Source: Alteromonas sp. CI.11.F.A3 (lineage in GTDB: Bacteria > Pseudomonadota > Gammaproteobacteria > Enterobacterales > Alteromonadaceae). From it: DNA of 64,000 nucleotides. The stretch is taken from NCBI RefSeq assembly GCF_032925565.1, contig NZ_CP136708.1:3596001-3660000 (forward strand), written 5' to 3'. The position numbers were made by a program, and so were the translations under genes. The notes below the pieces were generated by a model. The model saw only the letters and a program-made list of their open reading frames with translations, was not told where the DNA came from and did not search any database. Numbering within the stretch: position 1 is the stretch's first letter; every line of letters begins with the position of its first letter. Below, piece by piece: positions 1 through 8,615 of the stretch.

Positions 1-352
1 TAACAGGGTATGGTACTAGCCGGATGTATTCTCCAACCTTTAAGAAGCCGAAGATAATCTGAAAAATACCGGCAAGTATAACTGCGGTAAAGATCAAGCT
101 TGCATCACCAGATAGGCTAGCAAACAAACCGGCTAATACCACCACCATAGGCCCAGTTGGCCCAGAAATTTGTGACGGCGTACCACCAAACAATGCGGCG
201 AAGAACCCTACCGCAATGGCGCCATAAAGACCGGCCATCGGGCCAAGTCCTGAGGCTACCCCTAGCGCCAAGGCTAGCGGTAAAGCAACAATACCGGCGG
301 TTAAACCACCGGTAATGTCACCCCGTAAATTACTTACATTTAACTTAAACAT
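1..352 (-). CDS. SulP-family anion transporter, N-terminal part (truncated by window edge)
   Basis: Starts at the ATG at 352 (MFKLNVSNLRGDITGG) and stays open to base 1, giving the first 117 residues of an inner-membrane anion permease. The N-terminal SulP signature is visible: a G-D-x-x-G-G-L start, a small-residue-rich first membrane helix (ALPLALALGVASGLGP) and the GTPSQISGPTGPM loop that lines the substrate site in this family. The gene begins 35 bp after the carbonic anhydrase stop, so the two are probably co-transcribed. SulP proteins carry sulfate, bicarbonate or other anions; pairing with a carbonic anhydrase argues for bicarbonate, but that is inference. The STAS domain, if present, lies outside the window. 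Confidence 0.9.
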   Translation of the reverse strand, partial: MFKLNVSNLRGDITGGLTAGIVALPLALALGVASGLGPMAGLYGAIAVGFFAALFGGTPSQISGPTGPMVVVLAGLFASLSGDASLIFTAVILAGIFQIIFGFLKVGEYIRLVPYPV

Positions 353-387
353 GGAATGTTTCCTAAGTTCTTAACGCGCAAAAGTGC

Positions 388-1035
388 TTAGCGTGCAAGC
401 TGCGCTTCTGCGTGAGATTGATCCATTACCTCAAACTCACCAGACTCGCTGTTGTAGCACAACACTTCGCCACTACCTATATTATAAACCCAACCATGAA
501 GAGTAACTTGTTTGTTCGCAATTTTTGCGGCAACAGCAGGATGTGTACGTAAATGCTGAATTTGCTGTACCACGTTTTCTTTTGTTACATCTTCTAAATG
601 ATCGTGGGTTAGTTCAGAACAACCACTACGCTCTTTAACAACTTCAGTCGCAGCGCGACAATGGCCTAGCCACTCTTTAACATGAGGCAATGAAGCGAGC
701 CCTTCAGGCTTTAACGCACCTTTCATTGCGCCACAATCTGTGTGCCCGCAAACAACGATATGCGTAACGCCCAGTGCTGCAACAGCAAATTCGATTGAGG
801 CGGTCATACCACCTGTTTGGTTGCTATGCGGAGGCACGATGTTGCCTGCGTTACGACAGATAAACAGTTCGCCTGGTTCGGTTTGCGTCACCAAATTAGG
901 ATCGATACGAGAGTCTGAACACGTGATGAAAAGCACTTCTGGGTTCTGACCATTCGCCAGCTTTTGGAAGGCCGCTTTTTTCCCCGGATAAACTTCCTTC
1001 TGGAATTTAGCAACACCCGAAATTACGTGATCCAT
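388..1035 (-). CDS. can: beta-carbonic anhydrase
   Basis: Interconverts CO2 and bicarbonate in the cytoplasm. The 215-residue protein has the zinc and catalytic motifs of the beta class: the CSDSRID segment, and HTDCGAMKG supplying the second Cys and the His ligand. I place the start at the ATG at 1035 (MDHVISGVAKFQKEV) because GGAG sits six bases upstream. Longer in-frame starts (GTG at 1080, ATG at 1047) have no Shine-Dalgarno sequence and add a poorly conserved leader. It is upstream of and probably in an operon with the SulP transporter gene, and divergent from an OxyR-like regulator whose candidate operator lies about 85-105 bp upstream of the start. The likely job is supplying or scavenging bicarbonate together with the transporter. 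Confidence 0.95.
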   Translation of the reverse strand: MDHVISGVAKFQKEVYPGKKAAFQKLANGQNPEVLFITCSDSRIDPNLVTQTEPGELFICRNAGNIVPPHSNQTGGMTASIEFAVAALGVTHIVVCGHTDCGAMKGALKPEGLASLPHVKEWLGHCRAATEVVKERSGCSELTHDHLEDVTKENVVQQIQHLRTHPAVAAKIANKQVTLHGWVYNIGSGEVLCYNSESGEFEVMDQSHAEAQLAR

Positions 1036-1119
1036 AAATTTCTCCATTAAATAATAATTATTGTCTTTTACTGTCGACACCAGTGTCGCCTGATAGATTA
1101 ATAGTTTAATATACTAGTT

Positions 1120-1142
1120 CGTGATAGCTCTTAACTATCACG
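1120..1142. promoter_or_regulatory. OxyR-type / LysR-box palindrome in the divergent promoter region
   Basis: Perfect 8-bp inverted repeat (CGTGATAG / CTATCACG) around a 7-bp centre. The core at 1124-1138 fits the OxyR consensus ATAGnTnnnAnCTAT at every specified base and also fits the general LysR T-N11-A pattern. A degraded second element beginning ATAG lies 23 bp away at 1101. Its place between carbonic anhydrase and the OxyR-like gene suggests that it is the operator for both. Binding is inferred. Confidence 0.75.
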
Positions 1143-1178
1143 CTATTTGAATTATAAAATTAAGGCGACGTAATCACC

Positions 1179-2123
1179 ATGTTACTGAACGGTAAAACTC
1201 CATCGATTAACCAAATTCGTTATTTTGTTGCGGTAGCTAAATACCTAAGCTTTCGGCAAGCGGCCACGAGCCTAGGTATTAGCCAGCCTACTTTAACGAG
1301 TCAAATTAATACCCTTGAAACGAGTTTGGACTTAGTGTTATTTGAACGTTCAAGAACTGGCACCTTATTATCGCCCCAAGGCAAAGCACTTTTCGAAGCG
1401 GCCGAAGAAGTACTTCAAGCAAATCACCGTTTCAATGAAATTGCGCGGGACCTGGCTGAAGGTGAAGTGGTTACCTTCCGCCTTGGTATTCCCCCTACTC
1501 TTGGCCCTTATTTGTTGCCCCATATTTTGCCTGAGTTACATCAGCGCAAGCCGGGACTACGTTTCTACGTGCGAGAAGCTGCACCGCAGGCGCTACAACA
1601 TGGATTGCTGCATGGCGAGTACGATTTAATTATCTCACCACTTTCCAGTGAATATTCGCAGCTAATAACCGAGCCGTTATTTAACGAACCCCTTAAATTT
1701 GTTGTGCCCTCCGATCACCATCTTGCTGGTAATGCCTTTGTGCGCCCTGAACAAATAGCTGGAGAAAAAGTACTTACCTTAGAAGATAGACACCATTTTC
1801 ATCATCAAGTGCAACATATTTGCGACGAAATTGGCGCAAACCTGCAACGGGACTACGAAGGAACAAGCTTAGATACACTGCGACAAATGGTAGTAATGGG
1901 TATGGGGGTAGCATTTTTGCCGGGGCTATATATACATTCAGAGTTGCATCACCCCGAGGCACTTCATGTTTGTGAAATAGAAGGTATGCCCATTGAAAGA
2001 CAGCACTCCTTAGCGTGGAGAAATACCGCACCAGGACGCAAAACCTTTAGAGAAATTACTTCTGTGATCAGGGATATTATCGGTAACCGACTTTCAACCG
2101 CGGTAGATGTCATTCACGGTTAA
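1179..2123 (+). CDS. LysR-family, OxyR-like transcriptional regulator lacking the peroxidatic Cys
   Basis: A 314-residue LysR-type regulator: winged HTH at about residues 8-67 (FRQAATSLGISQPTLTSQIN) and an effector domain after residue 95. The effector domain follows E. coli OxyR closely in phrasing (LGIPPTLGPYLLPHILPEL; TSLDTLRQMVVMGMGVAFLP). At the OxyR redox loop, LEDGHC with Cys199 is replaced here by LEDRHH, so the peroxidatic Cys becomes His206, while the resolving Cys208 position is kept as Cys215. A classic disulfide switch is therefore unlikely. It is divergent from the carbonic anhydrase and SulP genes with an OxyR-type palindrome between them, so local control is the simplest hypothesis. 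The signal is unknown. Confidence 0.9.
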   Translation: MLLNGKTPSINQIRYFVAVAKYLSFRQAATSLGISQPTLTSQINTLETSLDLVLFERSRTGTLLSPQGKALFEAAEEVLQANHRFNEIARDLAEGEVVTFRLGIPPTLGPYLLPHILPELHQRKPGLRFYVREAAPQALQHGLLHGEYDLIISPLSSEYSQLITEPLFNEPLKFVVPSDHHLAGNAFVRPEQIAGEKVLTLEDRHHFHHQVQHICDEIGANLQRDYEGTSLDTLRQMVVMGMGVAFLPGLYIHSELHHPEALHVCEIEGMPIERQHSLAWRNTAPGRKTFREITSVIRDIIGNRLSTAVDVIHG

Positions 2124-2212
2124 TCACGTGTTTACGTTTCTACACTTATCGCAATTTACCTAATTAGCATGGCAAAACTGATTAAAAATAATGGTATATT
2201 TACGTTAATACA

Positions 2213-2225
2213 TGAGCAACATTCA
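2213..2225. promoter_or_regulatory. candidate MetR-box upstream of metR
   Basis: TGAG-N5-TTCA, one base off the MetR consensus TGAA-N5-TTCA, ending six bases before the metR start codon. Such a position would suit autorepression. It is a short motif, so chance occurrence is possible. Confidence 0.35.
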
Positions 2226-2231
2226 TAAATT

Positions 2232-3125
2232 ATGATTGAACGTCAGCATCTTAAGATTATTAACGCTATCCATAAACACGGCACCATGACGGAAGCAGCC
2301 AAGTCCTTGTTTGTTACTCAGTCTGCACTTAGTCATTCGATGAAAAAACTAGAAGCGAGCTTTTCGTTGCCGCTTTGGCAAAAAGAAGGTCGAACATTAG
2401 TGCTGACTCAAGCAGGTAAAAGCTTGGTGGGTTTATCTCAACGTGTACTGCCTCAATTCGAGCACACCGAAGCACAGCTTCGCCGTATGGCAGAAGGGAA
2501 GCAAGGTATATTGCGTATTGGGATGGAATGCCACCCTTGTTTCGAATGGTTGCTAAAAGTAGTTGCGCCTTTTTTAAAGGCCTTCCCCGATGTAGACGTT
2601 GATGTAAGACGAGCATTTTCATTCGGTGGCTTACAAGCCTTACACGGCTACGACATTGATTTATTACTCACACCCGATCCATTACATGTAGATGCGATTA
2701 ATTACACCGGCGTATTAGATTACGAACAAGTATTAGTAATGCACAAAGAACATCCTTTGGCTAAATGTGCCTATATCAAGCCTTCGCAATTGGCCAATGA
2801 AGTGGTGATCACCTATCCGGTAGAAACCAATAGACTGGATATTTTTTCAGGGTTTCTTACTCCTGCTGGTGCAAGCGTAAAACAACACAGAACCATTGAA
2901 ACCACAGAAATTATTTTGCAAATGGTGGCAGCTGGGCGCGGTGTTACCGCATTACCGAAATGGCTAGTTGAAGAAGCGAAAGAATCTGATGTGTTAACGT
3001 ATAAGCCCTTAGGTGAAAAGGGCTTACAAAAAACCTTATATTTGGGCCACCGAAAAGAGGTTGACCCAATTGGGTTTGTTGACGAATTTATCTCGTTGGC
3101 CAAGGCAACCGTGTTGCCTAAATGA
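2232..3125 (+). CDS. metR: LysR-family activator of methionine biosynthesis, MetR
   Basis: A 297-residue LysR regulator with N-terminal HTH (MTEAAKSLFVTQSALSHSMK, residues about 18-37) and a ligand domain. The opening MIERQHLKIINAIHKHGTM and the IGMECHPCFEWLL segment are characteristic of MetR, which uses homocysteine as co-effector to activate met genes. The start has no strong Shine-Dalgarno sequence, but the opening matches the family's usual N terminus. The methionine synthase genes and metA lie next to it on the opposite strand, which supports the assignment. It is convergent with the DUF938 gene, with a structured spacer between. Confidence 0.93.
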   Translation: MIERQHLKIINAIHKHGTMTEAAKSLFVTQSALSHSMKKLEASFSLPLWQKEGRTLVLTQAGKSLVGLSQRVLPQFEHTEAQLRRMAEGKQGILRIGMECHPCFEWLLKVVAPFLKAFPDVDVDVRRAFSFGGLQALHGYDIDLLLTPDPLHVDAINYTGVLDYEQVLVMHKEHPLAKCAYIKPSQLANEVVITYPVETNRLDIFSGFLTPAGASVKQHRTIETTEIILQMVAAGRGVTALPKWLVEEAKESDVLTYKPLGEKGLQKTLYLGHRKEVDPIGFVDEFISLAKATVLPK

Positions 3126-3193
3126 ACAGATAGCCGCGTTTACATTTTAAACTGCCCTCCCCATCCATTTAACCCTATAGATACGCCTCTAAG

Positions 3194-3243
3194 CTGAGTG
3201 GCCTCAACGGCCATGGAGACCCATATACACCATGGCTACTCAG
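3194..3243. repeat. structured inverted repeat between convergent genes
   Basis: CTGAGTGGCC at 3194-3203 pairs with GGCTACTCAG at 3234-3243 (10 bp with one G-T wobble). Inside lie a GGCC/GGCC pair and two CCATGG copies that can form alternative stems. It lies between the convergent ends of metR and the DUF938 gene. It may act as a bidirectional terminator, but there is no U-tract on either strand, so it could equally be an intergenic repeat element. Confidence 0.55.
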
Positions 3244-3258
3244 TTTACTAAAAGGCCG

Positions 3259-3855
3259 CTAGGGTTTATGCCATTCCAGCAATAAATTATTTGCGGGCAT
3301 CTTATGAATTTCCCGTAACACTAAGTCTCGGCTCCACTCAGTCAGTTCACTAATATCACGGTAGCCACCATATCCACGCTCGATAAGTGACTCATGGAAT
3401 GCCTTATTACTTTCAGAGGAAAACTCTCCGCCGATAGTAAAAGGGCCATATTGACAGAAAATCCCACCTGAAGGTAAGTATTCACTTACTGATTTCATCA
3501 GCTGTTCTGCTTCATGACGTTGCATAATGTGAGCGGTATTAGCACTGTAAATACCTTGTATCGATAACGCTGGAAAGGCGTCTTTACCTATTGTGAGCGA
3601 TACAGGCTTTGAAACGTTAGGTAATGCAGCTTCTTCTAGCCACGCCGTAATACCCTCATGGTAATCAGGCTGATCACTACAGTACCATTGTAAATGTGGC
3701 AAGTTTTCAGCAAAGTAAACGGCATGCTGCCCTGTACCACTGCCAATTTCTAACACACCTTTACAATTAGCAAACGTACGATTAAGTACAGCTAAAATAG
3801 GCGCTTTATTATTTTCGCTCGCTTGGCTAAACGGCTTCGTAGATGATTCTGTCAT
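3259..3855 (-). CDS. DUF938 family class I SAM-dependent methyltransferase
   Basis: A 198-residue protein with a class I SAM-binding motif early in the chain (VLEIGSGTGQHAVYFAE, about residues 35-51) and further Rossmann features (CSDQPDYHEGI; NTAHIMQRHEAEQLM). The opening (KPFSQASENNKAPIL) and the overall pattern match the uncharacterised DUF938 group, which is about 200 residues long. It follows the C-terminal metH gene by 18 bp and is the last gene of the met operon. The substrate is unknown. Operon membership may only reflect dependence on the methionine/SAM supply. Confidence 0.85.
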   Translation of the reverse strand: MTESSTKPFSQASENNKAPILAVLNRTFANCKGVLEIGSGTGQHAVYFAENLPHLQWYCSDQPDYHEGITAWLEEAALPNVSKPVSLTIGKDAFPALSIQGIYSANTAHIMQRHEAEQLMKSVSEYLPSGGIFCQYGPFTIGGEFSSESNKAFHESLIERGYGGYRDISELTEWSRDLVLREIHKMPANNLLLEWHKP

Positions 3856-3873
3856 ATTAGTAAGCCTTCAGCG

Positions 3874-6498
3874 TTAGTCATGTAAATTAGGCCCCAACCA
3901 TTTCTCAGCTTCTTCCAATGTCCATCCTTTGCGGGTGGCATAGTCTTCTACTTGGTCTTTTTGAATTTTTGCCACGGCGAAATACTTGGCTTGAGGGTGG
4001 GAGAAATACCAACCGGACACTGCGGCACCTGGCCACATAGCAAAGCTTTCAGTCAATTTCATGCCCGTATGTTGCTCTGCCGATAATAAATCCCAAATAA
4101 GCTGCTTTTCAGTGTGTTCTGGACACGCTGCATAACCTGGCGCCGGTCGAATACCTTGGTATTTTTCACGAATAAGGTCGTCATTGGTTAAGTTTTCACT
4201 TTCCGCATAGCCCCAATACACTTTACGTACTTGTTCATGCAGGTATTCAGCAAAGGCTTCGGCTAACCTATCGGCCACGGCTTTTACCATAATACCGTTG
4301 TAGTCATCCCCAGCTTTAATGAAGCTATCGGCTAGCTCATCTTCACCTATTCCGCCTGTCACCGCGAAAGCACCGATATAATCATTAATACCTGATGATT
4401 TCTCGGCAACATAATCGGCTAAGCAATAGTTAGCGAATTTATCTTTTAAGGTTTGCTGACGAAGATGATGCGCTACCCCTTGTACGTCTGAGCGAGACTC
4501 ATCGGTATACACTTCAATATCATCATCTACCCTATTAGCAGGAAATAACCCAATAACACCTTTAGCGGCCAATGAATTATTAGCGATAATGTTATCAAGC
4601 ATTTCATTTGCGTCGGCAAATAAGGACTTTGCTTCTTCCCCTACCACATCATCTTCTAGAATTCGTGGGTACTTGCCGGCCAAAGACCAAGTCAGGAAGA
4701 ACGGTGTCCAATCGATATACGGACGCAAGGTAGCGATATCTACATCCACCGGTGTTACCCCTAATTTCTTAGGTGTTACGGGCGCCTCTGTAAAATCTGG
4801 TGTGAACGCATTGGCGCGTGCTTGGGCTAGGGTAACTGGCTTGCTGCGCGGTTTTTTACGGGCGTGTTGGTCACGTACTTTGTCGTATTCTTTTGCCAGT
4901 TCTTCGGCATAAATATCTCGAGAGCCACGGTTAAGCAGCTTTTGACACACGCCAACTGCGCGACTTGCATTAGGTACATACACCACAGGGGCATGATAAT
5001 TTTGTTCTATCTTAACTGCCGTGTGTGCTTTGGAAGTAGTTGCACCGCCAATTAAAAGCGGTAAGTCGAAGCCTTGACGCTCCATCTCTTTGGCTACATG
5101 CACCATTTCATCAAGTGAAGGCGTAATAAGGCCAGAGAGCCCAATCATGTCTACGTTTTCATCTTTCGCCACTTGCAAGATAGTAGCTGCAGGTACCATC
5201 ACCCCGAGATCAATCACTTCGAAGTTATTACATTGCAATACAACGCCTACAATGTTTTTACCAATGTCGTGAACGTCGCCTTTCACGGTGGCAAGCAATA
5301 TTTTGCCATTGCTCTTAGTGCCATCGGATTTTTCGGCTTCAATGTAAGGCTGTAAGTGGGCCACGGCCTTTTTCATTACCCGCGCCGACTTTACAACCTG
5401 AGGCAAGAACATTTTGCCTTCACCAAACAAGTCGCCAACAATGTTCATGCCGTCCATTAACGGCCCTTCAATTACATGTAGCGGGCGCTCGGCCTGCAAA
5501 CGAGCTTCTTCAGTATCATCAATAATGTAATCAGTAATACCTTTTACCAGCGCATGAGCCAAACGCTTATTAACGTCTTGCTCTCGCCAGCTTAAATCTT
5601 CTTTTGCCGCCGCTTTACCGTCGCCTTGATAGTTAGGGGCGATATCAAGCAAGCGTTCAGTAGAGTCGCTACGACGATTTAGAATGACATCTTCTACCGC
5701 TTCACGAAGTTCTTTTGGTATTTCATCATAAACTTCAAGCTGCCCCGCATTCACGATAGCCATGTCCATACCGGCACGAATGGCGTGGTATAAAAACACC
5801 GAATGCATCGCTTCGCGTACGGGGTTATTGCCCCTAAACGAGAACGAAATATTAGAAAGGCCACCGGAAATATGTGCATAAGGGCAAAGCTCACGAATTT
5901 TCGCTGTGGCTTCAATAAAATCTACGGCGTAGTTATCGTGCTCTTCTATACCCGTTGCTACCGCAAAAATATTCGGGTCGAAGATAATATCTTCAGGTGG
6001 AAAACCGATAGATTCTGTCAGCAGTTTATAACTGCGCTGGCATATCTCAACTTTACGCGCTTGGGTATCTGCCTGCCCCGTTTCATCAAACGCCATCACT
6101 ACCGTGGCAGCACCATAAAGTTTGATTTTCTTGGCTTGGGTAAGAAAGCTTTCTTCACCCTCTTTAAGGCTGATTGAGTTTACAATCGCCTTGCCTTGCA
6201 CACATTTTAGCCCGGCTTCAATCACTTCCCATTTTGATGAGTCAATCATAATAGGCACCCGACTGATATCAGGCTCAGAAGCAATCAAGTTCAAAAAGGT
6301 AACCATGGCCTGCTTGGAATCAAGCATGGCCTCGTCCATATTGATATCGATGATTTGCGCGCCGCTTTCAACTTGCTGGCGGGCAACATCAAGGGCAGTT
6401 TCATAATCGCCTTCAAGAATAAGACGTTTGAAGCGTGCTGAACCGGTAACGTTAGTACGTTCACCAATATTAATAAATGTAGAAAATTGTGCGCTCAC
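3874..6498 (-). CDS. metH: methionine synthase, pterin/cobalamin/activation part (split MetH)
   Basis: An 874-residue protein equal to E. coli MetH from the methyltetrahydrofolate domain onward. It begins at the pterin-binding domain ([13 protein letters not shown], residues 8-20; DINMDE at 51-56), then the cobalamin cap and Rossmann domains with the cobalt-ligand motif GDVHDIGKN (His410), and ends with the SAM-binding activation domain ([12 protein letters not shown] from about residue 784). It lacks the homocysteine domain, which the preceding gene encodes. The start is GTG with AGGAGG five bases upstream, and that motif overlaps the stop codon of the previous gene, so the two are probably translationally coupled. 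Together they total 1,229 residues, the size of one-piece MetH. The product transfers methyl from methyltetrahydrofolate through B12 to homocysteine. Confidence 0.95.
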   Translation of the reverse strand: MSAQFSTFINIGERTNVTGSARFKRLILEGDYETALDVARQQVESGAQIIDINMDEAMLDSKQAMVTFLNLIASEPDISRVPIMIDSSKWEVIEAGLKCVQGKAIVNSISLKEGEESFLTQAKKIKLYGAATVVMAFDETGQADTQARKVEICQRSYKLLTESIGFPPEDIIFDPNIFAVATGIEEHDNYAVDFIEATAKIRELCPYAHISGGLSNISFSFRGNNPVREAMHSVFLYHAIRAGMDMAIVNAGQLEVYDEIPKELREAVEDVILNRRSDSTERLLDIAPNYQGDGKAAAKEDLSWREQDVNKRLAHALVKGITDYIIDDTEEARLQAERPLHVIEGPLMDGMNIVGDLFGEGKMFLPQVVKSARVMKKAVAHLQPYIEAEKSDGTKSNGKILLATVKGDVHDIGKNIVGVVLQCNNFEVIDLGVMVPAATILQVAKDENVDMIGLSGLITPSLDEMVHVAKEMERQGFDLPLLIGGATTSKAHTAVKIEQNYHAPVVYVPNASRAVGVCQKLLNRGSRDIYAEELAKEYDKVRDQHARKKPRSKPVTLAQARANAFTPDFTEAPVTPKKLGVTPVDVDIATLRPYIDWTPFFLTWSLAGKYPRILEDDVVGEEAKSLFADANEMLDNIIANNSLAAKGVIGLFPANRVDDDIEVYTDESRSDVQGVAHHLRQQTLKDKFANYCLADYVAEKSSGINDYIGAFAVTGGIGEDELADSFIKAGDDYNGIMVKAVADRLAEAFAEYLHEQVRKVYWGYAESENLTNDDLIREKYQGIRPAPGYAACPEHTEKQLIWDLLSAEQHTGMKLTESFAMWPGAAVSGWYFSHPQAKYFAVAKIQKDQVEDYATRKGWTLEEAEKWLGPNLHD

Positions 6499-6502
6499 GC
6501 TG

Positions 6503-6508
6503 CCTCCT
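6503..6508 (-). promoter_or_regulatory. ribosome-binding site at the metH split
   Basis: A perfect AGGAGG on the minus strand, overlapping the TAG stop (6507-6509) of the homocysteine-domain gene and five bases before the GTG (6498) of the pterin-domain gene. Its presence shows that the second half is meant to be translated separately, rather than being the remnant of a recent frameshift. Confidence 0.85.
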
Positions 6509-7574
6509 AATGTACAAACGGCTCAAGGCCAGACAAACGCATTTTAGGTTCGAACTTAGGCACCGTTCTTGGTGCTATGCTGCTTACCGCATCGGCAATA
6601 GCACGAATATGTTCTGGCGTACTGCCACAGCAACCGCCAACAATATTCACTAAACCCGACTCTGCCCATTCTTTGATATGTTCGGCCATTTCAGGCGCTT
6701 CTAAATCGTATTCGCCAAATTCGTTAGGTAAACCTGCATTGGGGTGAGCAGATACAAGGCACTCGCTAATCGTTGAGACTTCTTCAACATATTGGCGTAA
6801 TAAGTCAGGCCCTAATGCGCAATTTAGGCCAAACGAAAATGGGCTAATGTGGCGCATTGAATAATAAAAGGCTTCTGAGGTTTGTCCTGAGAGCGTTCTG
6901 CCTGATGCGTCGGTAATGGTGCCTGAAATCATCACAGGCAAATACTTACCTAGTTTTTCGAATACGGTTTCCACGGCAAAAGCCGCCGCTTTAGCATTTA
7001 GCGTATCGAAAATGGTTTCAAGCATAATCAAATCTACGCCGCCTTCAATTAACGCTTCGGTAGACTCTGTGTACGCTTCTACTAAGGCATCGAAAGTCAC
7101 GTTGCGCTTACCTGGGTCGTTAACATCAGGAGAGATAGACGCTGTACGATTAGTTGGGCCTAATACACCTGCGACAAACCTTGGTTTATCTGGCGTTTTT
7201 GCCGTGAACTCATCGGCTGCTTTTTTGGCTAATTTGGCTGCGGCAATGTTGATGTCTCTTGATTGCGCTTCCATGTCGTAATCGGCCATGGCGATGGTAG
7301 TGGCGTTGAAGGTATTGGTTTCAACAATATCAGCGCCTGCTTCAAAATAATCGCAGTGAATTTGATAAATAATATCTGGCTGTGTAATGGCTAAAAGGTC
7401 GTTATTACCCTTCACGTCACAATGCCAGTCCGCAAACTGAGTGCCACGGTAATCTTCTTCTTCCAGCTTGTGTTGCTGGATCATGGTGCCCATTGCACCA
7501 TCTAATACGAGAATACGTTGTTGTGCAGCGCTTAGCAGTGTTGCTTGCGCGCTAGAAACTGGATGTTGACTCAC
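6507..7574 (-). CDS. metH: methionine synthase, homocysteine-binding part (split MetH)
   Basis: A 355-residue betaine-homocysteine/MetH-type methyltransferase domain. Motifs: [10 protein letters not shown] near residue 24, ETNTFNATT at 85-93, and the three zinc ligands Cys252 (GLNCALG) and Cys315/Cys316 ([10 protein letters not shown]). It ends at [10 protein letters not shown], the point where E. coli MetH runs on through a short linker into the pterin domain. The downstream gene starts in another frame after eight bases. This half carries the zinc-bound homocysteine and must associate with the other half for B12-dependent turnover. It follows metA by three bases. Confidence 0.95.
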   Translation of the reverse strand: MSQHPVSSAQATLLSAAQQRILVLDGAMGTMIQQHKLEEEDYRGTQFADWHCDVKGNNDLLAITQPDIIYQIHCDYFEAGADIVETNTFNATTIAMADYDMEAQSRDINIAAAKLAKKAADEFTAKTPDKPRFVAGVLGPTNRTASISPDVNDPGKRNVTFDALVEAYTESTEALIEGGVDLIMLETIFDTLNAKAAAFAVETVFEKLGKYLPVMISGTITDASGRTLSGQTSEAFYYSMRHISPFSFGLNCALGPDLLRQYVEEVSTISECLVSAHPNAGLPNEFGEYDLEAPEMAEHIKEWAESGLVNIVGGCCGSTPEHIRAIADAVSSIAPRTVPKFEPKMRLSGLEPFVH

Positions 7575-7577
7575 GCG

Positions 7578-8516
7578 TTACCTCTTTGGCTGTGATTTTT
7601 CAGCTAACTGATTTAAGTCATACGGCGTTGTTTGGTAAACATAGTAGTTTAACCAGTTTGTGAAGAACAGACTCCCGTGGGAGCGCCATCTAACGATAGG
7701 CGATTTGTTCGGGTCGTTATCCGTAAAATAATTTTTTGGTATGGCGGGGGTTTGCCCAGCTTTGACGTCCCTAAAATACTCATCTTTAAGGGTATCAGCA
7801 TCATATTCTGGATGCCCTGTAACGAAAACCATGCGTTTGTCTTCCGAGGCAACAATATAGGCGCCTACTTCTTCAGATTCCGCCACCACATGCAGTCCAT
7901 CTACACTATTATAATTCGCGGTATCGATATGCCCATAACGAGAATGAGGCGCATAGAATACAGGGTCGAAGCCACGTAATAATTCATTATGTGGGTCGTT
8001 TACTTTGTGCTCGAACACACCTGAGAATTTTTCTTTGCGAAGCGTGCGAGTAAAGTTATAAAAGTGATACATGGCAGCATGTGCAGCCCAGCATAAATAC
8101 AGCGTGGAGTTAACGTGACGCTGTGCCCATTCCAAAATGGTGGTCATGGTATCCCAGTACTTTACGTCTTCGTATTTTAGTAAAGCGAGAGGTGCGCCAG
8201 TCACGATAAGGCCATCGTACTTTTTGTCTGCCACTTGCGAAAAGTCGTGGTAGAAAGCATCCATGTGAGACTGAGGGGTATTTTTGGGCGCCTGACTATC
8301 AATGCGAATAAAATCCACATCAATTTGTAGTGGCGTGTTGGAGAGTAACCTCAACAGCTGTACTTCAGTCTCAATTTTATTAGGCATCAAGTTTAAGATA
8401 CCAACTTTAAGAGGACGTATATCCTGATTCGCCGCCCTATTGCTCTCCATGGTGAAGATATTTTCGCCCAACAACACATTCTGCGCAGGCAGTTGTTCTG
8501 GTATACGAATTGGCAT
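7578..8516 (-). CDS. metA: homoserine O-acyltransferase MetA (probably succinyl-CoA type)
   Basis: A 312-residue homolog of E. coli MetA that acylates the hydroxyl of L-homoserine, the first committed step to methionine. The catalytic residues align exactly: Cys142 (LYLCWAAHA), His235 and Glu237 (VTGHPEYD). Position 111, which sets the acyl donor (Gly in the succinyl-CoA enzyme of E. coli, Glu in acetyl-CoA enzymes), is Ala here (TGAPLALL). A small residue favours succinyl-CoA, but the residue is unusual. A Shine-Dalgarno GGAG precedes the ATG by seven bases. It is the first gene of the met operon, behind a promoter overlapped by MetJ-type boxes. Confidence 0.95.
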   Translation of the reverse strand: MPIRIPEQLPAQNVLLGENIFTMESNRAANQDIRPLKVGILNLMPNKIETEVQLLRLLSNTPLQIDVDFIRIDSQAPKNTPQSHMDAFYHDFSQVADKKYDGLIVTGAPLALLKYEDVKYWDTMTTILEWAQRHVNSTLYLCWAAHAAMYHFYNFTRTLRKEKFSGVFEHKVNDPHNELLRGFDPVFYAPHSRYGHIDTANYNSVDGLHVVAESEEVGAYIVASEDKRMVFVTGHPEYDADTLKDEYFRDVKAGQTPAIPKNYFTDNDPNKSPIVRWRSHGSLFFTNWLNYYVYQTTPYDLNQLAEKSQPKR

Positions 8517-8547
8517 AGAAGGCTCCAGTCATAATTACTATGACTGT

Positions 8548-8575
8548 ATTGTGGCAATTAACACAGAGATGTCAA
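8548..8575 (-). promoter_or_regulatory. candidate sigma-70 promoter of metA
   Basis: On the minus strand a consensus -35 TTGACA (8570-8575) and a -10 CACAAT (8548-8553, four of six) are separated by 16 bp. They lie about 32 bp upstream of the metA start. The -35 is overlapped by the MetJ-type boxes. Confidence 0.5.
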
Positions 8576-8608
8576 CATCTTTACGTCTAGACGTCTAAAC
8601 GGACGTTT
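8565..8608. promoter_or_regulatory. MetJ operator (tandem met boxes)
   Basis: One perfect met box AGACGTCT at 8589-8596, preceded in 8-bp phase by TTACGTCT (8581-8588) and weaker CAACATCT (8573-8580) and AGAGATGT (8565-8572). A further GGACGTTT lies out of phase at 8601-8608. MetJ with SAM binds such tandem 8-mers. The array covers the -35 of the metA promoter, predicting repression of the metA-metH operon when SAM is plentiful. Confidence 0.8.
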
Positions 8609-8615
8609 AACAGTG

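Noticed and set aside
6496..6510. Frameshift or pseudogene explanation of the metH break
   Set aside because: Both halves are full-length domains, and a perfect ribosome-binding site with a start codon lies at the junction, so the split looks functional.
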